Assembly: GCA_024331125.1 (NCBI GenBank)
Contig: JANDJI010000009.1
Location: 5,001 to 58,125, forward strand
DNA: 53,125 nt
Reading direction: 5' to 3'
From: Nitrospira sp.
Lineage (GTDB): Bacteria > Nitrospirota > Nitrospiria > Nitrospirales > Nitrospiraceae
Position 1 is the first letter of the stretch. Each line of letters opens with the position of its first letter. This document shows, one piece after another, positions 17,263 to 25,262 of the stretch. A program made the translations under genes and the position numbers. Below the pieces are notes generated by a model that was given only the letters and a program-made list of their open reading frames with translations, was not told where the DNA came from and made no database searches.

Positions 17263-18558
17263 TCAGGAAGAAGCATGGGCCGGTTCGTCGGGGTGCGCTC
17301 CCCAGGCCATGGCCAGCTTGACCAGAAAGAGGACAAAGCTCACGAGGAGCAACCCGGTGGACATCCACATGGCCACGCGGACGGATGTCGAGCTGAGCGG
17401 GACATTCCACGTGAGGGCGGCGACGACGGCCAGCCCCATGGTTCCCAGATTGAGCGAGCCGATTTGGACGACGCGCCAGCGGTCCATGATCACGGTCAAC
17501 CATTGCTGATAGGGGGCGCGTTTTTTGTTGCTCGATACGCGGCTTGCGGCCAGAAGGAACGGAATCTGATGGCACAAGAACCCCATGGCCGTGTTCACGA
17601 TAAATCCGATGAATGTCATGTGGGTGTAGGCCACGACGTGCAAGGTGCCAAAGGGCATCACCGGCGGGGTGGACAGGCTGTTGATCCCCACCAAGAGCCC
17701 CAAGATTACCGTAAGGATGAGAAAGAAAGTTCCGATCAGCACATGATCCGACGCCGCGTGGTTGCGATGGGACGAGGCCAGCCATGTCCTGATTTGGTTC
17801 AGCGCGTAGAGTCCGCCGGTGACGAGCAACAGCCCACCGGCTGCCAGCTCAATCGGCACGGAGCCGTTCAGGAAGCCGCCGATCAGGCCGGCCACGCCCA
17901 ACGGCATGCCAACCAACACGACACGGGAGAGGCCGGGGCCGGCAAGGGGAACGTGCAGGATCTGCGGCAAGAGGCCGTGCATTGCGCCGACGATGATCAG
18001 GACGACAAAACCGAGCACTCCGAGATGAATGTGGGCAAGCCTCGCGTAGCCGTGGAACCGATCGAACCCGAAGAGCAATAACATACCGGCGCAAATGAGA
18101 CTGCCCAGGAGAGCAAGGAAGGAAACGGTGTAATAGGGCCGACCTGGATTCGCGGAAGGGGCGTGTTTGGATCGAGTCCAGAGGACTCGGACGATCCACA
18201 GCGACGCGCCGGCCACGAGGAGCCCGGCTGCGCCGACGACCAGGGAGTGGCGCAGCCAGAATCCGATCAGCATCGCTGCCGTGCCTCCGTTCATTGCCAG
18301 CAGCGTCAAGGGGTGGGGTTGATGCGAAGAGAGGCGACCAGCGGTCGGCGATGAGACCATGGCAAGAAAGCCGCCGAGCACCATCTGCAAGACGCCGCCG
18401 ACCAACGAAGCGTGGACGTGGGCCGGTCGAACCCATGGCGGCATGGGAGTGCCGAGGATCAAGCCGATCAACGTCCCCAGTCCGATGAACGAAGCGAGCG
18501 TGAGCCACCCGAATCCGACGAGGAGCAATACGATTGAAGAATCGTAGCGGCGGGCCAT
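17263..18558 (-). CDS. Heme-copper oxidase subunit I-like membrane protein
   Basis: I chose ATG 18558 (431 residues) rather than 18636 because the longer form would overlap thiD. About twelve hydrophobic helices are evident. Three carry related histidine motifs: RPAHVHASLVGGVLQMVLG (His47, His49), RLAHIHLGVLGFVVLIIVG (His176, His178), and VAYTHMTFIGFIVNTAMG (His313). The H-x-H-L-x-G-W/F pattern is typical of distant relatives of cbb3 and nitric-oxide-reductase subunit I. Other oxidase subunits are absent nearby. It is probably a heme-binding membrane protein, but oxidase activity cannot be claimed. Confidence 0.7.
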   Translation of the reverse strand: MARRYDSSIVLLLVGFGWLTLASFIGLGTLIGLILGTPMPPWVRPAHVHASLVGGVLQMVLGGFLAMVSSPTAGRLSSHQPHPLTLLAMNGGTAAMLIGFWLRHSLVVGAAGLLVAGASLWIVRVLWTRSKHAPSANPGRPYYTVSFLALLGSLICAGMLLLFGFDRFHGYARLAHIHLGVLGFVVLIIVGAMHGLLPQILHVPLAGPGLSRVVLVGMPLGVAGLIGGFLNGSVPIELAAGGLLLVTGGLYALNQIRTWLASSHRNHAASDHVLIGTFFLILTVILGLLVGINSLSTPPVMPFGTLHVVAYTHMTFIGFIVNTAMGFLCHQIPFLLAASRVSSNKKRAPYQQWLTVIMDRWRVVQIGSLNLGTMGLAVVAALTWNVPLSSTSVRVAMWMSTGLLLVSFVLFLVKLAMAWGAHPDEPAHASS

Positions 18559-18577
18559 GGGGCGTCTCTTCAATCGG

Positions 18578-19375
18578 TCAGTCGAGGAAATAAAAATGAT
18601 CGGTCGGCCCGTGTCCGTGGCCGATGGCGAGACCATGGCGGATGGCTTCCGTCACGTAGGCCTTGGCGGCGTGAACGGCATCGACGATCGGCTTGCCGAG
18701 CGCCAAGTGGGCGGCAATGGCCGACGCAAACGTGCAGCCGGTGCCGTGGGTGTGCGGAGTGTCGATCGCCTCTCCTTTGAAGACGTTGAAGAACCGCCCG
18801 TCGTACAACACATCGGTGGCTCGATCGGCCTGCAGGTGCCCGCCTTTGATCAAGACGTAGCGGCACCCAAAACCCGCGATGATCTTTGCCGCCCGCCTCG
18901 CGTCCGCCAACGATGTGATCTCGATCCCGGAAAGTTGCTGCGCCTCCTGCACGTTGGGTGTCACCACCAGGGCCAGGGGGAACAGATGTGTCCGCAGCGC
19001 GTCGATGGCCTCCGACTTGAGGAGGGCATGGCCGCTCTTTGAGACCATCACGGGATCGACCACGAGGTTGGCGACGTTTTGCGGCTTCAACATCGAGGCG
19101 ATCACCTCGACGGTCGCCGCCGAGCCGATCATGCCCGTTTTGACGGCGGCGACGTCGAAATCGTCGAAGACCGCGTCGATCTGGGCGGCGACGACCGCGG
19201 GCGGCAGCTCGAAGACGTCCGTGACCTCTTCGGTGTTTTGGGCCGTCACGGCCGTAATCACCGACATCGCAAAGACGCCGTTGGCGGACATGGCCTTGAT
19301 GTCGGCTTGAATCCCGGCTCCTCCGCCCGAGTCCGATCCCGCGATCGTCAGCACCTGTTTGCGCGTGCGCGACAT
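18578..19375 (-). CDS. thiD: Hydroxymethylpyrimidine/phosphomethylpyrimidine kinase
   Basis: From ATG 19375 the protein has 265 residues, the normal ThiD length; the frame is open to 19531 but begins with non-conserved sequence. Motifs are VLTIAGSDSGGGAGIQAD at the N-terminus, DVAAVKTGMIGS, VVDPVMVSKSGHALL, and the anion-hole/catalytic GTGC in HTHGTGCTFASAIAAHLALG. ThiD phosphorylates HMP and HMP-phosphate in thiamine synthesis. It is 19 bp upstream of the heme-copper-oxidase-like gene on the same strand. No other thi genes are near, apart from a ThiS-like protein far away at 43801. Confidence 0.95.
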   Translation of the reverse strand: MSRTRKQVLTIAGSDSGGGAGIQADIKAMSANGVFAMSVITAVTAQNTEEVTDVFELPPAVVAAQIDAVFDDFDVAAVKTGMIGSAATVEVIASMLKPQNVANLVVDPVMVSKSGHALLKSEAIDALRTHLFPLALVVTPNVQEAQQLSGIEITSLADARRAAKIIAGFGCRYVLIKGGHLQADRATDVLYDGRFFNVFKGEAIDTPHTHGTGCTFASAIAAHLALGKPIVDAVHAAKAYVTEAIRHGLAIGHGHGPTDHFYFLD

Positions 19376-19649
19376 GGCCGTGTCAGTTAGAGTTGCGTGA
19401 TCGTGCCTTGTGATCCATGATGCTGAATCGCCATTATACTCGCGTCGGCGAAGGAGTCCAATTCCGTTGCCGCGCATTGAAGATGAGCGCAGGCGGTATC
19501 TCTCTCCATCTATGCTATGGCCCACGCCCATGGCCTATGGCCCGTTGACAAGGCAACGACGAAGTGTTAAGAACCTCGTCGGTGCCGGATGTCGATGGCG
19601 ACGTTCACTCAATAAATCAACAAATTTTTTGTGATGTACAGGAGTTCCC

Positions 19650-20372
19650 ATGGCTAATCAAGATGCTCCCCAATCAACGACACCCCAGCGGCGGCAGTAT
19701 GTGAATTTTGCGTTTTACAAGGTGGATCCGGCGTGGCGGCGGTTGCCGGAGGAGGAGCGGGCGCGGGGCAAGCAGGAGTTTATTCGGGCGGTGGAGGAGT
19801 ACACGGGGCAGGTGCTGGTGGTGCCGTATTCGGCGGTGGGGATTCGGGGGGACTGCGACTTCATGTTGTGGCGGATCAGTTATCAATTGGATCTGTTTCA
19901 AGACATGAGCGCCAAGCTGCTGGCGTCGGGCCTGGGGAAATACCTGACGACACCGTATTCGTATTTGGCGATGACGAAGCGGTCGGTTTACATCGACCAC
20001 CACAGCCACGAAGGGCAGGAGGGGAAGCGGTTGACGGTGGTGCCGGGCAAGAGCCGGTATATTTTTGTGTATCCGTTCGTGAAGACGCGGGAGTGGTTTT
20101 TGCTCACGAAGGCGGCGCGGCAGGGGATGATGGACGAGCACATTGAGGTGGGGCATCGGTTTCCGTCGGTGAAGTTGAACACGACCTATTCGTTTGGATT
20201 GGACGATCAGGAGTGGGTGGTGGCGTTTGAGAGCGACAAGCCGGAGGATTTTGTGGATTTGGTGATGGCGTTGCGGGAGACGGAGGGGTCGCGCTATACG
20301 TTGCGGGACACGCCGATTTTCACCTGTATTCGCAAGAGTCTGAAGGAGACCTTGGACACCCTGGGCGGCTGA
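19650..20372 (+). CDS. chdC: Coproheme decarboxylase (ChdC/HemQ)-type chlorite-dismutase-superfamily protein
   Basis: The 240-residue protein belongs to the chlorite dismutase superfamily, but its motifs are those of HemQ/ChdC. YPFVKTREWF gives the catalytic Tyr141 and Lys145. MMDEHIEVGH gives the proximal heme ligand His164. SVKLNTTYSFGLDDQEW has Leu176 where true chlorite dismutases carry the distal arginine. It ends with ASRYTLRDTPIFTC-like sequence. ChdC converts coproheme to protoheme in the last step of the coproporphyrin route. CAGGAG precedes the ATG. A strong terminator follows, so it is monocistronic. Real chlorite dismutation is unlikely without the arginine. Confidence 0.82.
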   Translation: MANQDAPQSTTPQRRQYVNFAFYKVDPAWRRLPEEERARGKQEFIRAVEEYTGQVLVVPYSAVGIRGDCDFMLWRISYQLDLFQDMSAKLLASGLGKYLTTPYSYLAMTKRSVYIDHHSHEGQEGKRLTVVPGKSRYIFVYPFVKTREWFLLTKAARQGMMDEHIEVGHRFPSVKLNTTYSFGLDDQEWVVAFESDKPEDFVDLVMALRETEGSRYTLRDTPIFTCIRKSLKETLDTLGG

Positions 20373-20402
20373 CGGTATCAGCGACCAGTCTGATCGCAGA
20401 GG

Positions 20403-20440
20403 ACGGCCTTCGGTCCACACGACCGAAGGCCGTTTTGTTT
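20403..20440 (+). terminator. Rho-independent terminator of chdC
   Basis: Perfect 12-bp stem ACGGCCTTCGGT / ACCGAAGGCCGT (20403-20414 and 20422-20433) with a 7-nt loop, followed by TTTTGTTT. It is placed 30 bp after the chdC stop and points along the plus strand. Confidence 0.93.
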
Positions 20441-20471
20441 ATGCCCCCCGTTTTCCCGGCGGAGTCGATAT

Positions 20472-20951
20472 TCAGTCGACAGAGACCACGATCGTGCGAG
20501 CGCGATCCTTGGCCTCCGGCGTCCAGGGGATACGAACGGTCAACACGCCGTGCTTGCATGCGGCCTCCGCTTTCGAGGCATCCAGCCCGTCGGGCAATCC
20601 GACGGTTCGGTGAAACGCCGCATAGCGACGGCCGAAGCCTGTTCCGTTTTTCTCACGCCATTCTCGTTCATCCTCGTAGGCCACGTGAAGCAAACCGTTT
20701 CTGATCTTGACGTCCAGGTGTTTCGGATCCAGTCCCGGGACGTCGACGCGAAGGATCACCTCTTCATCGGTTTCCTCCATTTCAATTTCGGAGCCGCCGC
20801 CTGCGAGGCGGGGCCAGCTTGCGTCGAACGGCGAGGTCAAAAAACGATCGAACAGTCGATTGATGTCGTCGCGCAGTGAAATGACCTCGTGCGTCTCGAC
20901 CGGTTTGCGTTTCCAAGGGATCAGTTCTTTTAGTTTCGTCATCAGTGCCAT
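20472..20951 (-). CDS. Hsp20/alpha-crystallin-family small heat-shock protein
   Basis: The protein has 159 residues, with AGGAGG nine bases before the ATG. The N-terminal arm has RDDINRLFDRFL. The alpha-crystallin domain runs from about residue 52: EIEMEETDEEVILRVDVPGLDPKHLDVKIRNG-type strands, FHRTVGLPDGLDASKAEAACKHGVLTVRIPW. These are family hallmarks. It is an ATP-independent holdase for unfolding proteins. The gene is convergent with chdC and shares the terminator region. No clear CIRCE operator was found upstream. Confidence 0.94.
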   Translation of the reverse strand: MALMTKLKELIPWKRKPVETHEVISLRDDINRLFDRFLTSPFDASWPRLAGGGSEIEMEETDEEVILRVDVPGLDPKHLDVKIRNGLLHVAYEDEREWREKNGTGFGRRYAAFHRTVGLPDGLDASKAEAACKHGVLTVRIPWTPEAKDRARTIVVSVD

Positions 20952-21476
20952 CGTCGTCCTCCTTTCTTAAAGCCGGTTCTTTCAATACGGGAGCACCGCG
21001 TCGTTTTTGTTGATCGTGACAGCGCCGGTTCGCTCTCGCGCACATCCCCCTCGCCGTACAATCCCTGTCGCTCTCGATTGATACCGACAAAAGCCGATGT
21101 CGCTCCCGATGTCCGTTGCCCCGGCTTTCCGGTTTATGTCCTGCGCACTCGCGTGGGTGGATTGCTTTGCGTGAGCCGACCGGATTACACAAACGGCCGA
21201 CCGACCTGGATCACGGTGACACAGATAATTCCGGTGTCGGGGAGATCAAGGCTTCCTTGACGCTCGTTCCGTTCCCCCTTGACTCCGACAATCTCGGTGT
21301 TATCAATTGCTCCGATTGACGGGCTGGAGGATGGATCTGGTGAAAGGCCCACTGTCGGCCGGCCGTCGTCTGTCGCGGTTTTTGTTTCCGCTCGTCGCAC
21401 GGTCTTCCCGCCTCCGCCGCAACGAACGTCTTATCGGTTTATGATCGATCCCATGGAAGTAAGGAGGTGAGCGGTA
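20952..21476. other. 525-bp stretch between hsp20 and the first microprotein, no gene assigned
   Basis: The stretch holds the hsp20 promoter and the leader of the 21477 microprotein. Several short frames exist, the longest being a 71-codon minus frame at 21185-21400 that ends DLPDTGIICVTVIQVGRPFV. It has no convincing ribosome site or family resemblance, so I leave it unassigned. The AAGGAGG site at 21461-21467 serves the microprotein. Confidence 0.5.
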
Positions 21477-21569
21477 ATGGACAGAATTGCCGATACCACG
21501 AGCGTGGTTCTTCTTGGATCGTTTTTGGTCGGCGTGCTTCTGTTCGGAGTGCTGACCGCCGGTTTCTGA
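21477..21569 (+). CDS. 30-residue hydrophobic microprotein, single membrane helix
   Basis: ATG at 21477 with an excellent AAGGAGGTG site eight bases upstream opens a 30-codon frame ending in TGA. The peptide reads MDRIADTTS followed by one continuous hydrophobic segment, VVLLGSFLVGVLLFGVLTAG, and a final F. One short polar end plus a single helix is the layout of small membrane subunits of respiratory complexes and of regulatory microproteins. I do not recognise the family. It converges with a second microprotein of the same size (21653-21748), with a hairpin between them. Confidence 0.6.
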   Translation: MDRIADTTSVVLLGSFLVGVLLFGVLTAGF

Positions 21570-21613
21570 GGCAATCGAAACAGTGACGGCGAGTGACATG
21601 AAGCGGCGGTTGA

Positions 21614-21641
21614 GCCGGAGCTGCCATGTCTCAGCTCCGGC
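21614..21641. terminator. Hairpin between the two convergent microprotein genes
   Basis: A perfect 10-bp stem GCCGGAGCTG / CAGCTCCGGC with an 8-nt loop lies midway between the two stops. There is no T-tract on either side, so termination is plausible from position but not proven. Confidence 0.5.
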
Positions 21642-21652
21642 GGTCGACCGCT

Positions 21653-21748
21653 TTAATCTCGGTAAAGCAGGATGATGAAATATCCGATTCCAATCGCCAC
21701 GGCGACGACATAGCCTGCCACCACCAACGTTACAATGACTTCTCCCAT
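21653..21748 (-). CDS. 31-residue hydrophobic microprotein, single membrane helix
   Basis: The minus-strand ATG at 21748 is preceded by GGGAGAAAAG and opens 31 codons to TAA. The peptide is MGEVIVT followed by the hydrophobic LVVAGYVVAVAIGIGYFIIL and a short LYRD tail. It has one membrane helix, rich in Gly and Val, with a basic/acidic cap that would orient it. It faces the 21477 microprotein tail to tail. It could be a tiny subunit of a membrane complex or part of a two-component small-protein system. No family is recognised. Confidence 0.57.
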   Translation of the reverse strand: MGEVIVTLVVAGYVVAVAIGIGYFIILLYRD

Positions 21749-22033
21749 AACGGTACTTTTCTCCCTGTCAACAGAGACGGCGCAGACGAGAGAGACTGCA
21801 CCGGCAGGTTTCTTTTTTCACCAAATCAGATGTCGAACTCGGTGTCGTGTTGTTTGACCTCGCGACGCGAGTTGTCTATGAAGACAGGCATTTTACCATT
21901 TTGCCTTCCTGCTTTCCTCTATATAGGGCAAAGGGTAGGCGACGTATTCGAGTCCTGAGTTTATGAATGGGCTCATCTCTGCGAGTGAGATGGAGGGAGA
22001 GAGGTATGAGCCGTCCGACCGATAGATGAACGC

Positions 22034-22774
22034 TCATGGCGGCGAGGCCGGAATTTGGACGCTGATGGCGCCGGCAAGATCCCCTTCACGGGCGCCTTCA
22101 CGCGGATAGCCCGACACATCCAAGATTCCGGCCGGGCTTCCATGACACGCCAGGCAATCTTCCGAGTAATAAATCGGCGTCATCATCCGGAGAGTCCTCC
22201 CCCCATCGACCCATTCCGCGATGGGATCGTGAGAAGCCGGTTGCGACGCAAGACGCTTCAAAACCCGCTCTTCGTAGGCGTCCGGAGCGTTTTTGGGATT
22301 GCGCGGATTGAGCGTCGTTTGCTTGAGCGTGACCCGCGAGCGGCTTGAAAACTTGCGCGATGTCTGGCTGCCGAACGTGGCGGGAATGAAATTTTTATAG
22401 CCGATGCCTCGTTGATTGATGACGAGCTGGGCGTCGGCCACCACGTGCTTGCCCGATTCCAATAGGATCGGCAGCAGTTCTTTCGCCGGAACGGGAAGGT
22501 GAGGCGGGAGGCGCTTGAGATCGATCCCGGTTTGTTGAAAAAACTCGTCGACGACTTCCCGCTCAAACGACTCGGCGGTGAATCCCTTCTCGCCCTTTTC
22601 GGGATCATTGATCAGCGGTTGATTGCGCTCCACCACGAGCCGCCCCACGTTCAGAAGGATGGTGAGATAGCGGGCGGTGAGTTCGCTCTCCTCTTGTTGC
22701 GTCCGCGCTTCACCCGGGAAGGGCGACGCGAGCGCGACGCTCAGCCAAATAAGCAAGCAGACGAGCCGTTTCAT
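22034..22774 (-). CDS. Periplasmic c-type heme protein, DUF3365 (Tll0287-like)
   Basis: From ATG 22774 the protein has 246 residues: a signal peptide (LVCLLIWLSVALASPFPGEA), then a helical sensor-like domain, and near the end the c-type heme site CLACH (Cys207, Cys210, His211) in YYSEDCLACHGSPAG. The DUF3365 fold is PAS-like and binds heme, and is often the input domain of signalling proteins. Here it stands alone. It is the last gene of a three-gene unit with a solute-binding lipoprotein and an outer-membrane barrel (27-bp spacing). It may sense redox state or ligands in the periplasm (inference). Confidence 0.85.
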   Translation of the reverse strand: MKRLVCLLIWLSVALASPFPGEARTQQEESELTARYLTILLNVGRLVVERNQPLINDPEKGEKGFTAESFEREVVDEFFQQTGIDLKRLPPHLPVPAKELLPILLESGKHVVADAQLVINQRGIGYKNFIPATFGSQTSRKFSSRSRVTLKQTTLNPRNPKNAPDAYEERVLKRLASQPASHDPIAEWVDGGRTLRMMTPIYYSEDCLACHGSPAGILDVSGYPREGAREGDLAGAISVQIPASPP

Positions 22775-22800
22775 GGCGGAATTGTACATCATACGCCTCG

Positions 22801-23886
22801 TCATTTGCCCGCCATGCGACACTGGCCTTGGTTGTAGTGGCCCGGTACTTTCGAGACTTCAAGCGGCAGACCCTCGACGGTCGCCCGGCGTGTCGGGGCA
22901 TAGTCCTCTTGGAGCCAGCGCCTTCGCATCTGCGCCAGGCGACCCGTTTCTTCCAAGCGATACAGCAAGTTGTTGAGGAGCCACTGGAGTCGTCGTTTTT
23001 CCTCGCTCGTGACGATCGAGAAATATTCCCGCGTGAGAATCAGCGGTGAACCGTCCGGTCGCTCGAGCAAACGCCAGTCCGGCCAGACGCGCTTGGTCAC
23101 GTACTGGAGAATGGGATAATCGGTTAAAATGACGTCGATCGGCGGGTCCTTCGTCTCCACTGCCGCCGGAAGCGAGTCGCACACCACGAGCCTGGTGCGC
23201 GGCAGATTGGCCTCCGCGTAGAAATGAGCGGTTCTTCTGTTTTGTACGGCGACGGTCAGGCCGGACAAGCCTTCCTGCATGGCCGCCAGGGTATCGATTT
23301 GTCCGGTTTGATGGCGAAGAGCTGCCAGAACTTTTTCTTCGACATCAGGACGTCGGACGATCACGCCGATCCCGCCGTCGTGAAAATAAGGAATGGAGGT
23401 CCACAACCCGCCGGGGTGTGAACCGGGGACGTTCCCGCTGAACGAGGAAACGAAGAGATCGAGATGTCCCTCGTTGAGTTCAATCAGGAGATCGCGGAAA
23501 CGGGTCAGGTGCAACGTCGGAACGATGGGCTGCCGCCCTCCGCAGTGATCGCTCAAGGCTTGCGAAACTTCTCGGATCAGTTCGACGTCGAGGCCGGTGA
23601 CCCGAATCCCCTCGTCGGTATAGACCGCCGGAAACACAAATGGACGAAAGGGTTCGACGGAGATGCCCACGCGCAGGCGCCCGCGTGAACAGATGGTCGA
23701 AAGCTCGTCGCCGGTCAAGGGATGCACCAACTCGATCGCGTCGAAAACCAGCCCACACCCCGACAAAAGACCGGCGAGCATCATGAAAAGGAGGAGCCGA
23801 CATCGGATTCCGAGGCGGCGGCCATCGTCGGCGTTGCTATGGCTATGAATGAATCGAGCGCCGCTGGATAAATCGTTGGCGGTCAT
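22801..23886 (-). CDS. Family-3 extracellular solute-binding lipoprotein
   Basis: I chose ATG 23886 (361 residues), which begins 6 bp after the preceding stop; the frame is open to 23922. The lipobox LLSGC follows a hydrophobic core. The binding domain has GRLRVGISVEPFRPFVFP, GLDVELIREVSQAL, HLDLFVSSFSGN, and LTDYPILQYV, as in SBP_bac_3 amino-acid-binding proteins. Such domains bind amino acids or related compounds. No ABC permease or ATPase gene is near, so it may serve signalling or an outer-membrane partner rather than import. It sits between a barrel gene and the c-heme protein gene. Confidence 0.82.
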   Translation of the reverse strand: MTANDLSSGARFIHSHSNADDGRRLGIRCRLLLFMMLAGLLSGCGLVFDAIELVHPLTGDELSTICSRGRLRVGISVEPFRPFVFPAVYTDEGIRVTGLDVELIREVSQALSDHCGGRQPIVPTLHLTRFRDLLIELNEGHLDLFVSSFSGNVPGSHPGGLWTSIPYFHDGGIGVIVRRPDVEEKVLAALRHQTGQIDTLAAMQEGLSGLTVAVQNRRTAHFYAEANLPRTRLVVCDSLPAAVETKDPPIDVILTDYPILQYVTKRVWPDWRLLERPDGSPLILTREYFSIVTSEEKRRLQWLLNNLLYRLEETGRLAQMRRRWLQEDYAPTRRATVEGLPLEVSKVPGHYNQGQCRMAGK

Positions 23887-23891
23887 ATCGG

Positions 23892-24536
23892 TCAGAATCG
23901 GACGCCGATCGTGAAGAGCCATTGTTCCGTCAAATTGGACTTGCTTTGGAAGTCGATTTCAAACCGCGAATATTGAAGTCCCATGTCCACGGAAAACCCT
24001 TTCGCCACCGGAAAGCGGACCCCGATTTGGCCTCCATAGAGATAGCCGGGAGACCACTCGCCCCTACCGGGCAGCGTGCCTCCGATCAGCGCGCCGACGT
24101 ACGGAACCGCCCGGTCTTCGAGCGGACCGAACAGGATGTGTCGAAGCAGGCGGTGGATCGGTTTGTCTTGGGGAAAATCCAGGATGTCGATGAAATTATT
24201 CCATCGCGGGTTGACATACAACGAATGCTGATCCGTGGTGAAGGTCCTGGTGTGTTGGCTGTAGAACTGATAGACCGTCCGGACTTCGATCAGACCATAT
24301 CGGAGGGCGGTGATGCCGGCCTGGGCGGCGATGACTCTGGCGCGGGGAGCGAAGGTGCGTTGATTGAATGAAATATCGAAATTGAACGGACGAAGCGGAA
24401 GCAATTCCAACGTTGAATCGAGCGCCATGGCAAGAGAAGGAAACGGCATCGAGAGCAGGGCCATACCGAGCAGACAGACGGCCGATCCCGGCGGGAAACG
24501 ACGAACGTGTCGCGGCTGTCCACCTGCCGTTGTCAT
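23892..24536 (-). CDS. Outer-membrane beta-barrel protein (acyloxyacyl-hydrolase-like or OmpW-like size)
   Basis: From ATG 24536 the protein has 214 residues. A signal peptide (VCLLGMALLSMPFPSLAMA) is followed by alternating amphipathic strands (TVYQFYSQHTRTFTTDQ, PGYLYGGQIGVRFPVAKGF, GLQYSRFEIDFQS) ending in WLFTIGVRF with the terminal phenylalanine used by the assembly machinery. It is 8-10 strands in size. It heads the three-gene unit with the solute-binding lipoprotein and the c-heme protein. No catalytic motif was found; it may be a small pore or a structural barrel. Confidence 0.72.
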   Translation of the reverse strand: MTTAGGQPRHVRRFPPGSAVCLLGMALLSMPFPSLAMALDSTLELLPLRPFNFDISFNQRTFAPRARVIAAQAGITALRYGLIEVRTVYQFYSQHTRTFTTDQHSLYVNPRWNNFIDILDFPQDKPIHRLLRHILFGPLEDRAVPYVGALIGGTLPGRGEWSPGYLYGGQIGVRFPVAKGFSVDMGLQYSRFEIDFQSKSNLTEQWLFTIGVRF

Positions 24537-24674
24537 GAGCGGGCTCCATCTCCGATCACGTCGTGCACGATATCTCATCGGACTTCCCGCCAACAAGGAG
24601 CCGGACGAACAATCCGGTGGCCTGACGCGGATGCGCCGGCACCGGTCTCTTCAACGCAAGGGCCGCTTGATCGA

Positions 24675-25184
24675 TCATTCGGTCGAGAAGGACTCGTTCT
24701 TCGTTGGGTCGCCGCCTCGCTTTGCCCGAAAAAAACTCTGCAAGATCGCCTGACACTCTTCTTCCAACAGGCCTCCCAGGACTTCCACGCGGTGATTCAG
24801 CCGACGCTCGGACGGGATGTCGAAGAGTGAGCCGCAAGCGCCGGCCTTGGGGTCCCAGGCCCCGAACACGAGTCGCGCAATGCGGGCCTGTACGACGGCA
24901 CCGGCGCACATGGAACAGGGTTCAAGCGTTACGTAGAGCGTCGAATCGGTCAGTCGCCATGTCCGCAGGTGATCGGCTGCTTTCCGAATGGCGAGGAGTT
25001 CGGCGTGAGCCGTCGGATCTTGTCGAGATTCGCGGAGGTTATGGGCGGAGGCCAGGACCTTGCCCTCGTGCACGAGAACCGCGGCGATCGGCACTTCTCC
25101 CACCGCGGGCGCCGACCGAGCCAGCTCTAGAGCCAGTTGCATAAAGTGCCGATCAACGTCGTTCCAACGCATGAGACGATTCAC
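24675..25184 (-). CDS. tadA: tRNA-specific adenosine deaminase
   Basis: The protein has 169 residues. The zinc deaminase motifs are present: His60-Ala-Glu62 in DPTAHAELLAIRKAA and Cys90-x-x-Cys93 in LEPCSMCAGAVVQARI. The C-terminal FFRAKR is also typical of TadA. It converts the wobble adenosine to inosine in tRNA-Arg(ACG), and a tRNA-Arg with exactly that anticodon is encoded at 43607-43682 in this window. A start at residue 5 (25172) is an equally good alternative. Confidence is high. Confidence 0.95.
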   Translation of the reverse strand: MNRLMRWNDVDRHFMQLALELARSAPAVGEVPIAAVLVHEGKVLASAHNLRESRQDPTAHAELLAIRKAADHLRTWRLTDSTLYVTLEPCSMCAGAVVQARIARLVFGAWDPKAGACGSLFDIPSERRLNHRVEVLGGLLEEECQAILQSFFRAKRGGDPTKNESFSTE

Positions 25185-25262
25185 AGCCGCGTGCCGATGG
25201 CTTCCCGCGGCATGGTAACACAGGGCTTTGATCGAGGGCAGGGGCGTGAGAAAAGAAAGCGA

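Noticed and set aside
17275..18081. Plus-strand 268-codon frame
   Set aside because: Antisense to the heme-copper-oxidase-like gene; composition is Arg/Gln/His rich without any domain.
19650..20372. True chlorite dismutase
   Set aside because: The distal arginine is replaced by leucine and ChdC catalytic residues are present.
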